This document shows positions 39,251 through 50,494 of a DNA stretch of 64,000 nucleotides, one piece after another (within the stretch, counting starts at the first letter, position 1; each line of letters opens with the position of its first letter). The stretch is from Opisthocomus hoazin (Eukaryota; Chordata; Aves; Opisthocomiformes; Opisthocomidae), in NCBI RefSeq assembly GCF_030867145.1, contig NC_134419.1, positions 77,997,403 through 78,061,402 of the forward strand. The letters are read 5' to 3'. Under the pieces are notes generated by a model, which had not been told where the DNA came from, made no database searches, and was given only the letters and a program-made list of their open reading frames with translations. Position numbers and translations under genes: made by a program.

Positions 39251-39838
39251 GATGCCATCTTCATCTCCCAAGGGATGCAGTATCCCGAGGGATGCCATCA
39301 TCATCTCCCGAGGGATGCCATCATCATCTCCCAAGGGATGCCATCATCATCTCCCGAGGGATGCCGTCATCTCCCAAGGGATGCCATCATCATCTCCCAA
39401 GGGATGCACTGTCCCGAGGGATGCCATCATCATCTCCCAAGGGATGCACTGTCCTGAGGGATGCCATTATCATCTCCCGAGGGATGCACTGTCCCAAGGG
39501 ATGCCATTATCATCTCCCGAGGGATGCACTGTCCCGAGGGATGCCATCATCATCTCCCAAGGGATGCCATCATCATCTCCCAAGGGATGCCATCATCATC
39601 TCCTGAGGGATGCCGTCATCTCCCAAGGGATGCCATCATCATCTCCCAAGGGATGCACTGTCCCGAGGGATGCCATCATCATCTCCCAAGGGATGCACTG
39701 TCCTGAGGGATGCCATTATCATCTCCCAAGGGATGCACTGTCCCGAGGGATGCCATTATCATCTCCCGAGGGATGCACTGTCCCGAGGGATGCACTGTCC
39801 CAAGGGATGCCATCATCTCCTGAGGGATGGGATCTCCA
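39251..39838 (+). repeat. GGGATG minisatellite with a duplicated higher-order block
   Basis: About 28 tandem units, each starting GGGATG and ending in CCCAA, CCCGA or CCTGA. Three unit classes occur: 23 bp (B, with three CAT/ATC-like steps), 20 bp (C, one step fewer) and 17 bp (A, GCACTGTCCC core). From 39289 the order is B B B C B A B A B A B A (249 bp, 39289-39537). The identical order is repeated at 39538-39786, with four base differences by my count. A final A and C follow at 39787-39823. All class lengths equal 2 modulo 3, so long open frames run through it in all three plus frames. These are repeat by-products and there is no sign that it is a gene. Confidence 0.97.
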
Positions 39839-42800
39839 GGCTGCGGCAGGCAGGGTTCACGGGCTCGCTCGCAGGTATTTGTGCTCAGCCACGCACAGCA
39901 GCAGCCGGGGATATTCAAGGTGAAGCCACTGCAAATTATTTTCTGTTCTGCTGCAACCACAATGTTTAGTGACGGTTACTGGTGGTTTAAAAACATCCAT
40001 ATTTAGTTAAATCTTTCATTTTAAAAATCATCTTGACAAGTGGCAAGACGATTTAGCAGTGTGGTTGGCTGGCTGTTGTGCTGATGTTTGTGATTATCTT
40101 TGGACACCACCTTTATGGTACACCCTTGTATATCACACAAAGCTTTCATATCCTTTTATTTTTTGTTTTCCACATCTAATTGTAGAGGAGCTCAGCATCT
40201 GGGATGGCAAGATCCATGAGCTGCGCTTGGCCCCGAAAGGAGCCGATAAGTCTCCACGCAGGGCAGACGCATGCGCACTGCAGGACCAGGCCACGCATTC
40301 CCAACCTTGCCTCAACCTCTTCTGAGGTGGATGAAGTGGAATTGAAACAAATTATTACGAATGTACTATAGAATGCTAAAAACGAGATTGATTTTTTTCT
40401 CTGGTCGCTTTGCAGCCAGCATTCTGAGAGATGACAGAAAAAGGGATTTGTTTATGCCTTTTGGACTGGGTGAGGGAAATCAGATAAAGGATCATGAATT
40501 TTATTGTAGCTGGAGATGAAAAATTTGAAGCTCAACTGAACTGCAAAATTACTGCGACAACTGTTTGGGAAAGTGAGAGGGATGCGATCACAACAATTTT
40601 TGTGTACCCATACCTCGTGCGGTGGATTTGTGCTATTCCATCTCCTGATTTCATTCTTCACTTGCTTCTGACCTTTTTTTACAGCACTACTGAAAAAGAC
40701 TCAAACCCATTTTAAATGTTGTTTGGATTTCTTCCCAGAAAGTGACTAAATCTCAGCTGAGAACTCCATCACCAGACAGTTATCGATTCCTGAGCTCGGA
40801 CGCTGGAGCGTATTGGTAAGTATTGGGGTGACAGCCGGAATATCATGTTGCCACCAGCCACCCCGGAGCAGCAGCCTTCCACACCAGCACTCAGCAGGAA
40901 CAGTGATGCTCATTTCTACCTGGAAAGAAAAAGAAAAAGGCAGAAAATCCCCAAACCACCATGCTGGCAGCAATGAGAATGCAATGAGAAAAATCCTAAT
41001 TAAAACGCTTGCCTGCTGCAAGAGCGTTCCTCAGTTGTACCGTCCGAGTAAGCACGCCAGTGTCTGTTCTGGTATCTTATACAATCACAGCATCATTAAG
41101 GTTGGAAAAGACCTCTAAGATCATCAGGTCCAACTGTTCACCCAACACCACCATGCCTGCTAACCCATGCCCTGAAGTGCCACATCTACACGTTTTTTGA
41201 ACACCTCCAGGGATGGTGACTCCACCACTGCCCTGGGCAGCCTGTTAACTCCTGAGGAACAACCTGTGCTCCTCCAGAGAGTACAACTGTGTTTTGTGCT
41301 CAGACACCTGAAGAGATGATGGCCGAAAATGGCCGGGCTTGGTAGAGGAGGAAAAGCCACATTCGGCATCACCTCCGCTTGCCGTGAGCGCTCCTTCCAA
41401 GCAGGACCACCGCTTGCCTTGTGTGGAGGCTGCAGGAGCAGCCCTTGAAATTGCCTTTTCTTGAAGATTTTGAGATGAAGAAATAACCAGCATTAAGCTT
41501 TGATAGGGATTTAATTTTTCTGTTGGAAAGTTCATCTCATAAACCTTCTCGCGCAACACATGCCAAGGCAGGTGAAGGAGAGCCGTACCTTGGTGGAGCG
41601 TCTGACTTCTCCCTTGTCCCGTCTCTCTCCATTTCCAAGTTGTAAAAGGTTTTGGGGAGTTAAACAGAACAGCATGGGCCATTCTGGTAAAACAAGAGAT
41701 TTTTAAAATAAGGTTTTGAAGGCATAGCGATGTTTTCCATTTTTCTTTGACCCCGCAGGTCAGCGACCGCAGTTAAAACAGCTGAGCTCCACTGAAGCCT
41801 CCAAGGTATCCGGGGGCATCTTTTTTCCATATCCCAAAAGACGACTTGCAAAACTTCAGAATAATGTGTTTAGGCATTAAATAGCTTCTGTCATTCGTGA
41901 CTGAGTAGTGCAAGTTGAATGGTCAAGTACAGTTTGTAGAAGAGTGGGGGGAAAAAAGCCCTCTAGCCTTGTAAGGAGCAGAAAATACGGCCTTTGCAAT
42001 CATTTCAATTTAATAAAATGTGGCATTGAAGCTGCATCAAGGTTTGTGATGTTGAGAACAAACCCTGGAGATGGAGATGGAGAGAAGAGCTGGCAGGGCA
42101 CGCTGTCATTTACTGCAATTTCTGTAACAATTATAAAGATATGTAGTCTTGAATACTTAAACATATTCCCAGATACTCGTAGTTTTAGAGTCCAAACGTA
42201 AAAATCTTAGACAAATACCCCTTTGAAGTCATTAAATTAGCTACCGCTGGGATGTTACATATTCTCCTGCTTTTGCCCAATTATCTGTACTTTAAAGTGT
42301 TTTTCCTGTAGTTTTTAGGCTGGGATACACTTGCTGTTACAGAAATCACGTGTCTGCATCTGCCCTTTGCTCCGCTGCCTCTGATTCTCCGACTTCCTCA
42401 GCCCGTTTACAATGTGTATTCCAGCACACCAGTAAAGAGGCGGATGGCCCGTGGGCATTATTGGTTTTGCTTTTACAGGCGTGGTGCTGAAGGAAGGAAA
42501 CATCATTTTATCTTGGTCGGTGCTATCAGGCTCACTGTCATGCTGGAATACCTGAAATAGATGCTTGGTGTGCAAATATTATTTATTTCCTCTGATCTGT
42601 TTCTTGAGCTTGCAGCAGAGAAGAAATTTTTTGTCACAGGGAGCAGCAAAGTGGCTGTAATTGCTCACGGGGACGTTCTTCCACCGGCACAACGTTACCC
42701 CCACAGTGCGAAACAAGGGATGCAGGTGCTGGGTCCTGCCAGAACCCGCCGGAGGTCCTGCAGCTCCTCCAGCAAACTGGGAGCAAGGGTGAGACGGCTG

Positions 42801-44434
42801 CCAAAGAGCTGACATTTCTGAGAACGTATTTGAGGTGTGATGGGAAGAGGGGAAGAGACAGATGACCAGTGGACTGTGAGACGGACAAAGAAAAGCCGCT
42901 GTTGCAGCTCTGTCGGGCCAAACACACCAACATCTACCCATTATTATTTTTGCTACAGCACTTCAGGCTTCCAATTTCTTAAATTTGTTTTCTGATGAAG
43001 CGAGTAAGCTCTGTTAATGTAGCTAAATAGCCTTGAACCCCATAGCATCTTCGTTTCTCATCCTCTCCCCTTCCTCAACAGCGTAAATACGCTTCAGACC
43101 TTGTCTGGAGAGAACTGAAAATGGGTTTAAAGAGGCCCCGTTCTTCAGATCCCCAGCTCCTAGACGTTGTGGAGTGCTAATGTGGTTTTCTGGAGAAAAC
43201 ACAATGTCAGAGAACATCATACTGTGTTGTTTTTCTCTAGCCAGCAACTGAAGATACATCCAGCCATGGACTTACCCGCTCCTGTTGGCTCCGGCTCACC
43301 GGCGTGTCCCGAGACACGTCACGGCGTAAAACTGGGCTCAGGAGTGTCCGGAATGGGACTGCAAGAACGTGGAGCTGGGACCGCTCATGAGGATGAGCCA
43401 GGCCAAATTCCCACCATGCTGCGTCGACAGCGATGCTTGGCACTCGAGTACAGGATGAAGGAACAAGAAAGGTTGGATGAAGCCGATTTTACAGCTTTAT
43501 TTTGCAATCGTACAATTTATTTAGATATTCCCCTGATCTACAGGCAATCTCTTTCCCCCTAATCATGTATTAATGACTATAATGTGCATTTCCTTTGGTT
43601 CTTTAATGCACAGCTTCGGCTTTGCATTTCTGTCTCACGACTAATTAATTTTGGAACCACGGTATAATAGTACTTTTAATTTCTGCGCTAATAGAACATG
43701 TGGTAATTTTATCCGACATGTATAATAATTCCCTTTATTTTGTTGCTTGGATAGAAGCAGTCATTTAAACGAATACCCAAATTCTTGCAAACGGTTCCTG
43801 GTGAGAAAATCGCTGACTTGCAGTCATTTGATCTGCAAACATGGTCGTTAAACCCAAACGCCTGCCTGGTACGTGCCCCCTCGCACCGCCAGGTCTGCTG
43901 AAATATTTTAACGTTCTCCTGAACTGCTGTTTCCTAGTCAACACGATGCCAAAGGGACATCATTAGGCTACGATCAAGTTTGCTGTAGAAGACAGAAATA
44001 CTCACAAATATTCTAATGTCTTGTTGTGGTGGTCTTTTCCTCCAGTCCCTAATTGTCTGACATCCTCTGCTACACTTACAATAAATACAGTGTGCCCAGA
44101 TATGGGGTTTTGAAAGTAATATCTACGCGAGGCCCTCCTTGAGGAGAGACATCTCGGGCGGGGAGACTCGTCTCGGTGTGCGGGAGGTGGGATCCCAGGG
44201 ACTGGAGACAAAAGCAAGCAAGATGCGCCTTCAGACTCCCCGCTTCTCACCTCTCCATCAAGAATCCCCTCCTCCCTGCCCTACTTTCCAGCCCAATGTT
44301 TCTGTTCTGGGTTTCACCGTCTTGTTTCGCCGGCCCTGTGGAGGCTGAGCCACCGCAGAGCTTTCCTGGAGGGAGAGGTGGGCGTGAAGGGCCTCAGACC
44401 TGTCAGCAGAGCAGCGGCACGTTGACCATTGACG
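39839..44434. other. CLRN3-PTPRE interval, no gene recognised
   Basis: Unique sequence with one CR1 fragment (41082-41246). Frames such as 41682-41245 minus (145 codons) and 43167-43562 plus (131 codons) match no family I know and overlap repeat or AT-rich DNA. The AT-rich stretch 43565-43740, with several TAAT-type sites, could be a regulatory element. Confidence 0.45.
41082..41246 (-). mobile_element. CR1 LINE, 3' fragment (about 165 bp)
   Basis: Antisense CR1 with a degenerate terminus (CAATCACAGCATCATTAAGG), then the GGTTGGAAAAGACCTCTAAG segment and ATCATCAGGTCCAACTGTTC. The blocks TTTGAACACCTCCAGGGATG and CTGCCCTGGGCAGCCTGTT follow, ending at 41246. The AAGACCTCTAAGATCATC variant marks it as a subfamily different from the GACCTCTGTGGGTCATC copies. 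Confidence 0.93.
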
Positions 44435-44713
44435 AAGAGGGACCTGGGTGTGCTGGTGGGTGACAAGTTGACCATGAGCCAGCAGTGTGCCCTGATTGCC
44501 CAGAAAGCCAATGGGATCCTGGGGTGCATTCAGAGGAGTGTGGCCAGCAGGTCAAGGGAGGTTCTCCTTCCCCTCTACACTGCCCTGGTGAGGCCCCATC
44601 TGGAGTACTGCGTCCAGTGCTGGGCTCCCCACTTCAAGAAAGATGAGGAGCTACTGGAGAGAGTCCAGCGGAGGGCTACGAGGATGATGAGGGGACTGGA
44701 GCATCTCTCCTAG
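44435..44713 (+). pseudogene. CR1 ORF2 C-terminal remnant (reverse transcriptase end)
   Basis: An uninterrupted frame of about 92 codons encodes [12 protein letters not shown], then [40 protein letters not shown] and [20 protein letters not shown]. This is the conserved segment at the C-terminal end of the CR1 reverse transcriptase protein, past the catalytic motifs. The YADD box and the endonuclease domain are missing through 5' truncation, so the fragment cannot act. The open frame implies the insertion is not very old. Confidence 0.93.
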
Positions 44714-45113
44714 GAGGAGAGGCTGAGGGAGGTGGGCTTGTTCAGCCTGAAGAAGAGAAGGCTGCAAGGGGACCTTAGAAATGCCCATAAATATCTGCAG
44801 CGTGGGGGTCAGGAGGACGGGGCCAGACTCTTTCCAGTGGTGCCCAGAGACAGGACAAGGGGCAATGGGCACAAACTGAAGCAGAGGAAGTTCCAGCTGA
44901 AGATGAGGAAGAACTTCTTCCCTCTGAGGGTGACGGAGCCCTGGCCCAGGCTGCCCAGGGAGGCTGTGGAGTCTCCTTCTCTGGAGATATTCAAGACCCG
45001 CCTGGACAAGATCCTCTGCAGCCTGCTCTGGGTGACCCTGCTTGGGCAGGGGGTTGGACTGGGTGACCCACAGAGGTCCCTGCCAACCACGCTGTGACTC
45101 TGTGATCCTGTGA
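44435..45113 (+). mobile_element. CR1 LINE, 3' portion with end of ORF2 and full 3' UTR
   Basis: The longest CR1 copy here and in plus orientation. It starts inside the last part of ORF2 at about 44435, passes the ORF2 stop at 44711-44713, and continues through the complete 3' UTR. The 3' terminus is CTGTGACTCTGTGATCCTGTGA, ending at 45113. Its 3' UTR aligns with the antisense copies at 20784-21120, 26213 and 27798 and with the plus copy at 60602. It ends only about 12 bp before the CpG island thought to hold the PTPRE promoter. Confidence 0.96.
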
Positions 45114-45329
45114 AGGGGGAAGGATCCCGGGAAGCTCTGCGACCCTGGCCGGGGCCCCTCGGACCCCCTCCAAGCCGGGGTCCCCCCTGGGTTAAGGACG
45201 GTTCAGGAGGAGCCCGGGTGGAGCAGGGGGTCCCCCTGGCGCCGCTGATGCGGGCGGTGTCCGCCAGGGGGCGCCGCGCCGTGGCGGCGGGGGGGGTGAG
45301 GGCGGGGGGGGAGGTGGCGGCGGCGGCGG

Positions 45330-45437
45330 CGGCTGAGGGAAATTTCCTGCCTGGCCGCCGCCGCCTCGGCCGGAGACCGCCTGGGCCCCGCGGCCGGCAG
45401 CGCCGAGGGGCCCGCGGAGCCGCCCTGGGGCCGAGAG
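45330..45437 (+). other. Candidate non-coding first exon of PTPRE
   Basis: A strong splice donor follows 45437 (CCGAGAG/GTGAGCG) in the middle of the CpG island, as expected for a short 5' UTR exon. The transcription start is not visible; the left edge is arbitrary and placed after the CGG run. No PTPRE coding sequence (signal peptide, membrane segment or phosphatase domain) occurs in the window, so the gene assignment is an inference from synteny. Confidence 0.35.
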
Positions 45438-46045
45438 GTGAGCGTAGCCCCGCGGGGGGAACCGGAGGGAGGGCGGGAGGGAGCGGGGCGGGGGCGGCGG
45501 GGACGGAGCGGTCTGGGCTCCTCAGCTGCCGGGAGCGCGGCGGTGCCCTCGGCCGGGTGGGCGGCGGGAAGCGCCCGGCCTCGGCGCGTCCCTTCCCGCG
45601 GGGCTCCCGGAGCCGGCCCCGCCGCGCTCCCTCTCCCGGGGACACGGCTGTCCCTCCCTCCCTCCGTGGGATGCCCTTCCTCGGGGGTCACCGCCGTCTC
45701 CCGGGATGGGGCTCCCGGGTGGGCTTGGGCCGTGAGGAGCCGTGTGTCTCCCCTCGCCGCTTCCCTCCCGCCCTTCCTGAGGTGAGCGGGGCCGGCGGCG
45801 TGCGAGGGGGCCGGGTGTCCGGGGCCGAGGGGGTCTCAGGGCTGGGCACAAGCTCTCCCCCTCTCCCTTGGGCAAGACGAGCGTCGTTTAGAAAAACGTA
45901 CGCTTCCATTTGTGGTGTTTGTTGGGTTCTGGTGATGTTGGCCGGCGCTTCGGCACCGAGCGGTGACCGGAGGAAGGGGGTCACCGGAGGAGCCGCCATC
46001 GGGGCTGCTGCCCGTGCTACCACGTCCCTTCGTCCCTTCATCGCT

Positions 46046-46129
46046 GGCCTCATCCCTCGGGCAGAGCCGTGGGGCATGGTGAGCAGTGGCCTCATCCCTT
46101 CGGCAGAGGCGTGGGGCATGGCGAGGCTC
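46046..46129 (+). repeat. Tandem duplication of 42 bp at the island edge
   Basis: The unit GGCCTCATCCCTCGGGCAGA followed by GCCGTGGGGCATGGTGAG (46046-46083) recurs at 46088-46125 with four changes in the 38 aligned bases. The offset is 42 bp. Confidence 0.85.
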
Positions 46130-46294
46130 CGGGCGGGCAGGGAGAGCAGCGGGTGTTGGGGAGGTCGGTGCGGATCCTGCAGCTGGTGGAGAACTTTGTA
46201 TTTTGCTTATACGGGCTGCGAGGGAGAAAGCAAATGAGGCTTTCGTGGAAAAAATTCAAATTTATTACTTCCAAACCCAAAGGTATTGTGTTCT

Positions 46295-46306
46295 CCCCCC
46301 CCCCCC
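46295..46306. repeat. Poly-C tract, C12
   Basis: Twelve cytosines followed by AG. The context TTCT-C12-AG looks superficially like a splice acceptor, but no coding or expressed sequence supports that reading. Confidence 0.85.
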
Positions 46307-46805
46307 AGCTTATGGTTTCATTTAAAATACTGGGAAAAATAATGACTGACCTCACAAAAGTAATATAACGACAACTTTTAACTGTCTCCCATCATTGGAT
46401 TTTTGTTTTTCACTTTAATCGTGGATTGTAGAGAGGGTTAATGGATATCAGCTGTGACTGCACAGTGTTTTTTAATTGGCAAAGGGTGTCTCTTAATTTT
46501 TTCAGATTTTTTAAAGATTTTTCTGCGAGGTCCCTCTCCTTGTGGCGTATTTCCATAGCGTGAGGTGATTTGCTGTGCCTTCAGCAGCGTAGCGTTTAAA
46601 CCACCGCCTGCGTCTGATCTGTATGGGGTAGCGACTGCTGAGTTAAAATAAACTACATTGCTTATTGAGCTTTTTTTTTTTCCTAAGATGTTATAAGCTC
46701 TGTGAGAAAACTTGGAAAGTAGAAATAAAGAGGCTGAGAATTGAAAAATATTTATGATGTGCATGGCAGTCTTGGCTCATGTGCATGTTGTGCTTTGGGG
46801 CTTGT

Positions 46806-46828
46806 AAAAAAAAAAAAAAAGAAAAAAA
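46806..46828. repeat. A-rich simple repeat
   Basis: A15, one G, then A7. No retrocopy body is recognisable beside it. Confidence 0.9.
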
Positions 46829-48993
46829 GTAACTTTCAGTGGAAATTAAATGACATTCAGTTTCCAGCTGAATGTTAGAAGAATTTTTTAAGTGGATATA
46901 AAAATGTCTCCGGGAGACACCTGAAGTTCCCAGTTGGCTTTACTGGGTAGCGGATGAAACCGTGTGAGTCTTGGTGTGGGAAGATGCAGGTGGTCGGGTG
47001 GCACCGGCCCCGTCTGGGTCTCGCCACAGGTGGAAACTGGGCCTTGAGGAGAGGAGTCCCTGATGGGGTAACGGTCTCTAATTGCTGTAGATGGCACGAA
47101 GGGGCTTGCGGGGCAGCCTGCCGCTGCTCTGGGTTGGGGCTGGTGGCACTCGTGCCCCGAGACCTCAAGGAGGGGGCTGCGGGTGGAGGTGGGACCAGCT
47201 GGGGTTGAGGTCTCTGAACGGCGCGGGGCCGTGCTGGTGTGGGTGCCAACATCACGTACGGGGGCTCCGCGTTAGGGCAGGGGAAGGGAGTTAAGCTAAA
47301 AACGTTTGTTTTCTCAAGGGACAGAATCGGTTGTTTTGGAAATGTGGGAGAAGAAGGGAAAGAAAATAACGCGAGAAACAAAATGGTGTGGGTGTGGTGT
47401 TTCGTTCCTTTAATTTGCTCTGCCTTTGCTCGCAAATGAAAGGATTGCGGAGGAGCTGCGTTACACCAACCGTCCGTGCTTGCTGTGCTTCGACTAACAC
47501 ACTCCGTGTTCCTTAAACGCGTTTAACGTGTTCTTCCAAGTAAAAGGTAAAAACTGAATGCCTGGTTTAAAAGCTTCCTGTGCTCCCGACACCTTTAATA
47601 AACCCAGACATCTTTATATACCTCGAATCAGTGTGACGCTGCTGTTTGGATTACAGTAATTTATCCCCAGCCTGTGAAGTGCAGGTGCAAAGATGATATT
47701 TTTGGCACATTTGGGTCCTAGTTCGCTTTTATATCTTGCTTTCTTTCCCCTTTTCCACTTAATGTGTTTATGTTTATCTGTCTGTCATCTAGCTCAGTTG
47801 GGTTTTTTCATCTATGTGAGTTAAGCGCCAGTCTCTGCCAGAACAGCTGCCTTGAATCTTTTCTGATTTTTCTTCCCTGACCCCCCGTTGCATTCTCGGA
47901 TTATACGGCCCGGCTGATGTCAGAAATGCACTGTGGGGGCTGAGATTGTGGGAGGCTGGGAGGCGACGGTCTGGGGGCTCTGCAGGGTCGAGGTCTGTGC
48001 AAGACGTTCCTCTGCCCCATGGGACCTCGTGAAGCTGAGGCAGAGGACGGGCAGAGCTGTGGCCCTTGCGTTGTGGCCTCCTGCACGTTCCCAACGGGAG
48101 GGTGACAGCGGTGGCTTACGGGGATGTGGAAGTTTGTATTTCCTTGGCGTCCGTCTCACAGGATGGTGTGTGCTTCATGACAGCAAAGCCTGCGCTCATT
48201 AAAGAAGTTCGTTGGTTGCGGGAAGCCTGCCTCGCACTGCGCCCGTTGTGGGCTTTTTGATTCTTCTGTAAGGCAAGTTGTGCCCTACGTTGGTTTTTTG
48301 GAGCTGTTGGTTGATGGACCGAAGCTGCAGAGCTGTGTTACTGACCGAACTAGTTTCAGAGCGCCTTGTCGGAGTACTGCGACTGGTGTACGTGGTGGCC
48401 TTTTTCATTTAAGAGGTTATATGAAGAAAAATGAGTGGACATAGGTTGACAAACTGCGAAGTGACAAAGAGCTGAAGGAAGTCTGTGGTGCAGTGCTGCC
48501 TTGTCACAGCTATCGTTGGTGTTTTCTGAGAAGCCAGCTACAGATGTTATCAGTAAAGTGCTTATATTCTTCTTCATGTTTGATGATGTCCTGTCAACGT
48601 GTTCACCGAGATTTCGTAGCAGGTCAGTTGCACTGTAGTGAGGAACAAAAAAGGAGCCAAGGCAAGTGTAGAACGCTGTGCAGGATGAAAACCAGAAAGA
48701 TAAAAAGGAATGCTGAACGTTTGCCTTGCTGATGTGAGCGCAGTCCACCCCCCTCGTCAGAGGAGTGGGAGGTTCTGCGGGAGAGATGGTTCAGTTATTT
48801 GAAGACCCTGAGGACTGTGTTTGTGCCACCTTTGAACGTTATTGTTATTTTGTAAATGTGATACTAAGTTTCAGTCTCTGTATTTACAAAATACTCTTCA
48901 GCGTAGGTTTGTGACAGGGCTTGACACCAGCTGGAGATCCTGTGTCTGAAGGTCGTGTCGGAGGGCTTGAAGGCCATCGCCAATGAATGAAGA

Positions 48994-49313
48994 TGCTCTC
49001 TACAACTACCTGAAAGGGGGTTGTAGTAAGGCAGGTGTTGGTCTCCCAGCTAACTAGTGATAGGACAAGAGGAAATGGCCCCTCAGGTTCTTTCAGGGGT
49101 GGTTCAGATTGGATATTAGGAAAAATTTCTTTACTGAGTGGTCAAGCGTTGGAAGAGGCTGCCCAGGGAAGCGGTGGAGTCCCCATCCCTGGGGGCATTC
49201 AAAAAACGTGTGGATGTGGCACTTCGGAACATGGTTTAGCAGGCGTGGTGTTGCTGGGGTGATGGACTTGATGAAGTCTTTTCCAGCCTTAATGATTCTG
49301 TGATTCTACGATT
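48994..49313 (+). mobile_element. CR1 LINE, 3' fragment (about 320 bp)
   Basis: Plus-strand CR1 3' UTR from CTCTCTACAACTACCTGAAA through ACTAGTGATAGGACAAGAGG and TGGATATTAGGAAAAATTTC. The GGCTGCCCAGGGAAGCGGTGG block and the terminus ATGATTCTGTGATTCTACG follow. A small internal deletion removes part of the block after AAATGGCC compared with the copy at 22024-22625, to which it is otherwise closely related. It sits in sense orientation inside the probable PTPRE intron. Confidence 0.94.
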
Positions 49314-50494
49314 AGTGGAAAAATCTTGCCTTTACATAGAAACATGAAGGTGAACGACTCTCTACCTGGCAGTACCCTGAAAATTTCTCAGCAAAACCAT
49401 CTGGTGAGATAACAGATGTTCTTGCCAGAAGCTGCTCTTCCATGGGCACTGGGGGGTTGGTACGCAGGGACCGGCTGGGTGCTAGTGGCTGAGCTTTGCG
49501 CGGGGCTGGTGTGGGGGCAAGCTGGGATCTCGTAAAACCCAGCAGTCGGGGGCAAGGAGAAGAGATTGCTGAGTAAACAGCTCTGTGTTTGAGCTTGCTG
49601 AAAGGTGTAAAGGGCTCTTAGGGGTTTTGTCAGGATTAGCCAGAGTGGTGTGTTCGGAGCAGATGAGGAGAGGCGTAAGAAATTGCTGCTTGTGAAAGAT
49701 GGAAGGCCTGTTACCGTAATCATCGTGCTTGAGTTTAGAGATAACCATGCAGTTTGCCCGATCCTGCAATGTCAGCCGTACGCTGCATGTCAAAGAAATA
49801 CTTGGGGTTTTTTTTGATTAATGTATAAACAGTGTAGTAAGAGTGGCACAACGTGGTGTTCCCGGTGAACAATGTGTGCAGACTTAAACTTGGTCACTCG
49901 CTCCGCATCCAGCGCGTGCCGGGACGCTGCAGCTTTCCAGCGCTGCATCCTCATGGCCCGGGAAGCGGCAGCGGAGGAGCCGAACCCCGGGGCTGCCGTC
50001 GTGATGCCTGCCATGAGCAGGGCTTTGTTTCTTGATAGGCATTTCATTATTAATTTCTTGATACAATATTAATGAAAGCAGAATCCCTCAGTAATCTAAA
50101 ATATAATTTGGTGCTACATAATCGGAAGTATTGTAAATTGAATGGATACATTATTAAAGAGTCCTGAATTACCTATTCTTTGTGGAGAATGGTTTATGGG
50201 TACCCTGTGTGTGATGCTGGTTTTATGGGTTGAGAGCTGTCTTAGGGAATGCTTCAGGTACTGCTCGAACTGATTCGCAATGTGATGCAGCAGAATTCAA
50301 GCTGAATGAAAAGTGGCTGTAGGCACAGGCTGCTCTGCGCAGGCTTTCTGCATCCTTTTTAACTGTAGTCTTATCTGTTTTTTTTCTTCTCATTGCCTGT
50401 GCCCTTCTGCACAAGGTTTTGTGCAGGTGTATTCTTTGTCCTGTCTGATAACAATATGTATTGTATAATCCCAAATGGTGTAAGGGTTAATATT

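Larger units (their letters stand above)
45125..46180 (+). promoter_or_regulatory. CpG island, probable PTPRE promoter region
   Basis: About 1 kb of extremely GC-rich, CpG-dense sequence, with GCGGCGG runs at 45318-45333 and long G runs at 45281-45320. It is the only strong CpG island in the window. Mammalian PTPRE, a receptor-type tyrosine phosphatase gene, starts divergently just upstream of CLRN3. The position and the plus-strand splice donor inside the island fit that arrangement. A symmetric GGGAAATTTCC at 45337-45347 resembles a Rel/NF-kB site. The island itself is directly seen; its link to PTPRE is inferred from gene order. Confidence 0.7.

Noticed and set aside
39251-39838. CRISPR array or repeat-protein gene
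   Set aside because: Units are directly abutting with no unique spacers, in a vertebrate genome. The frames result from unit lengths and the absence of stops, with no start context or splice structure.
45110-46237. 375-codon plus-strand frame through the CpG island, and 278-codon minus-strand frame 45645-44809
   Set aside because: Both owe their length to extreme GC content and partly to CR1 sequence. Composition is Arg/Gly/Pro/Ala-rich without a domain, and a good splice donor lies inside the plus frame.
46290-46330. Splice acceptor TTCT-C12-AG opening an exon
   Set aside because: Only the pyrimidine tract supports it. The downstream frame soon stops, and neither family similarity nor a paired donor is seen.
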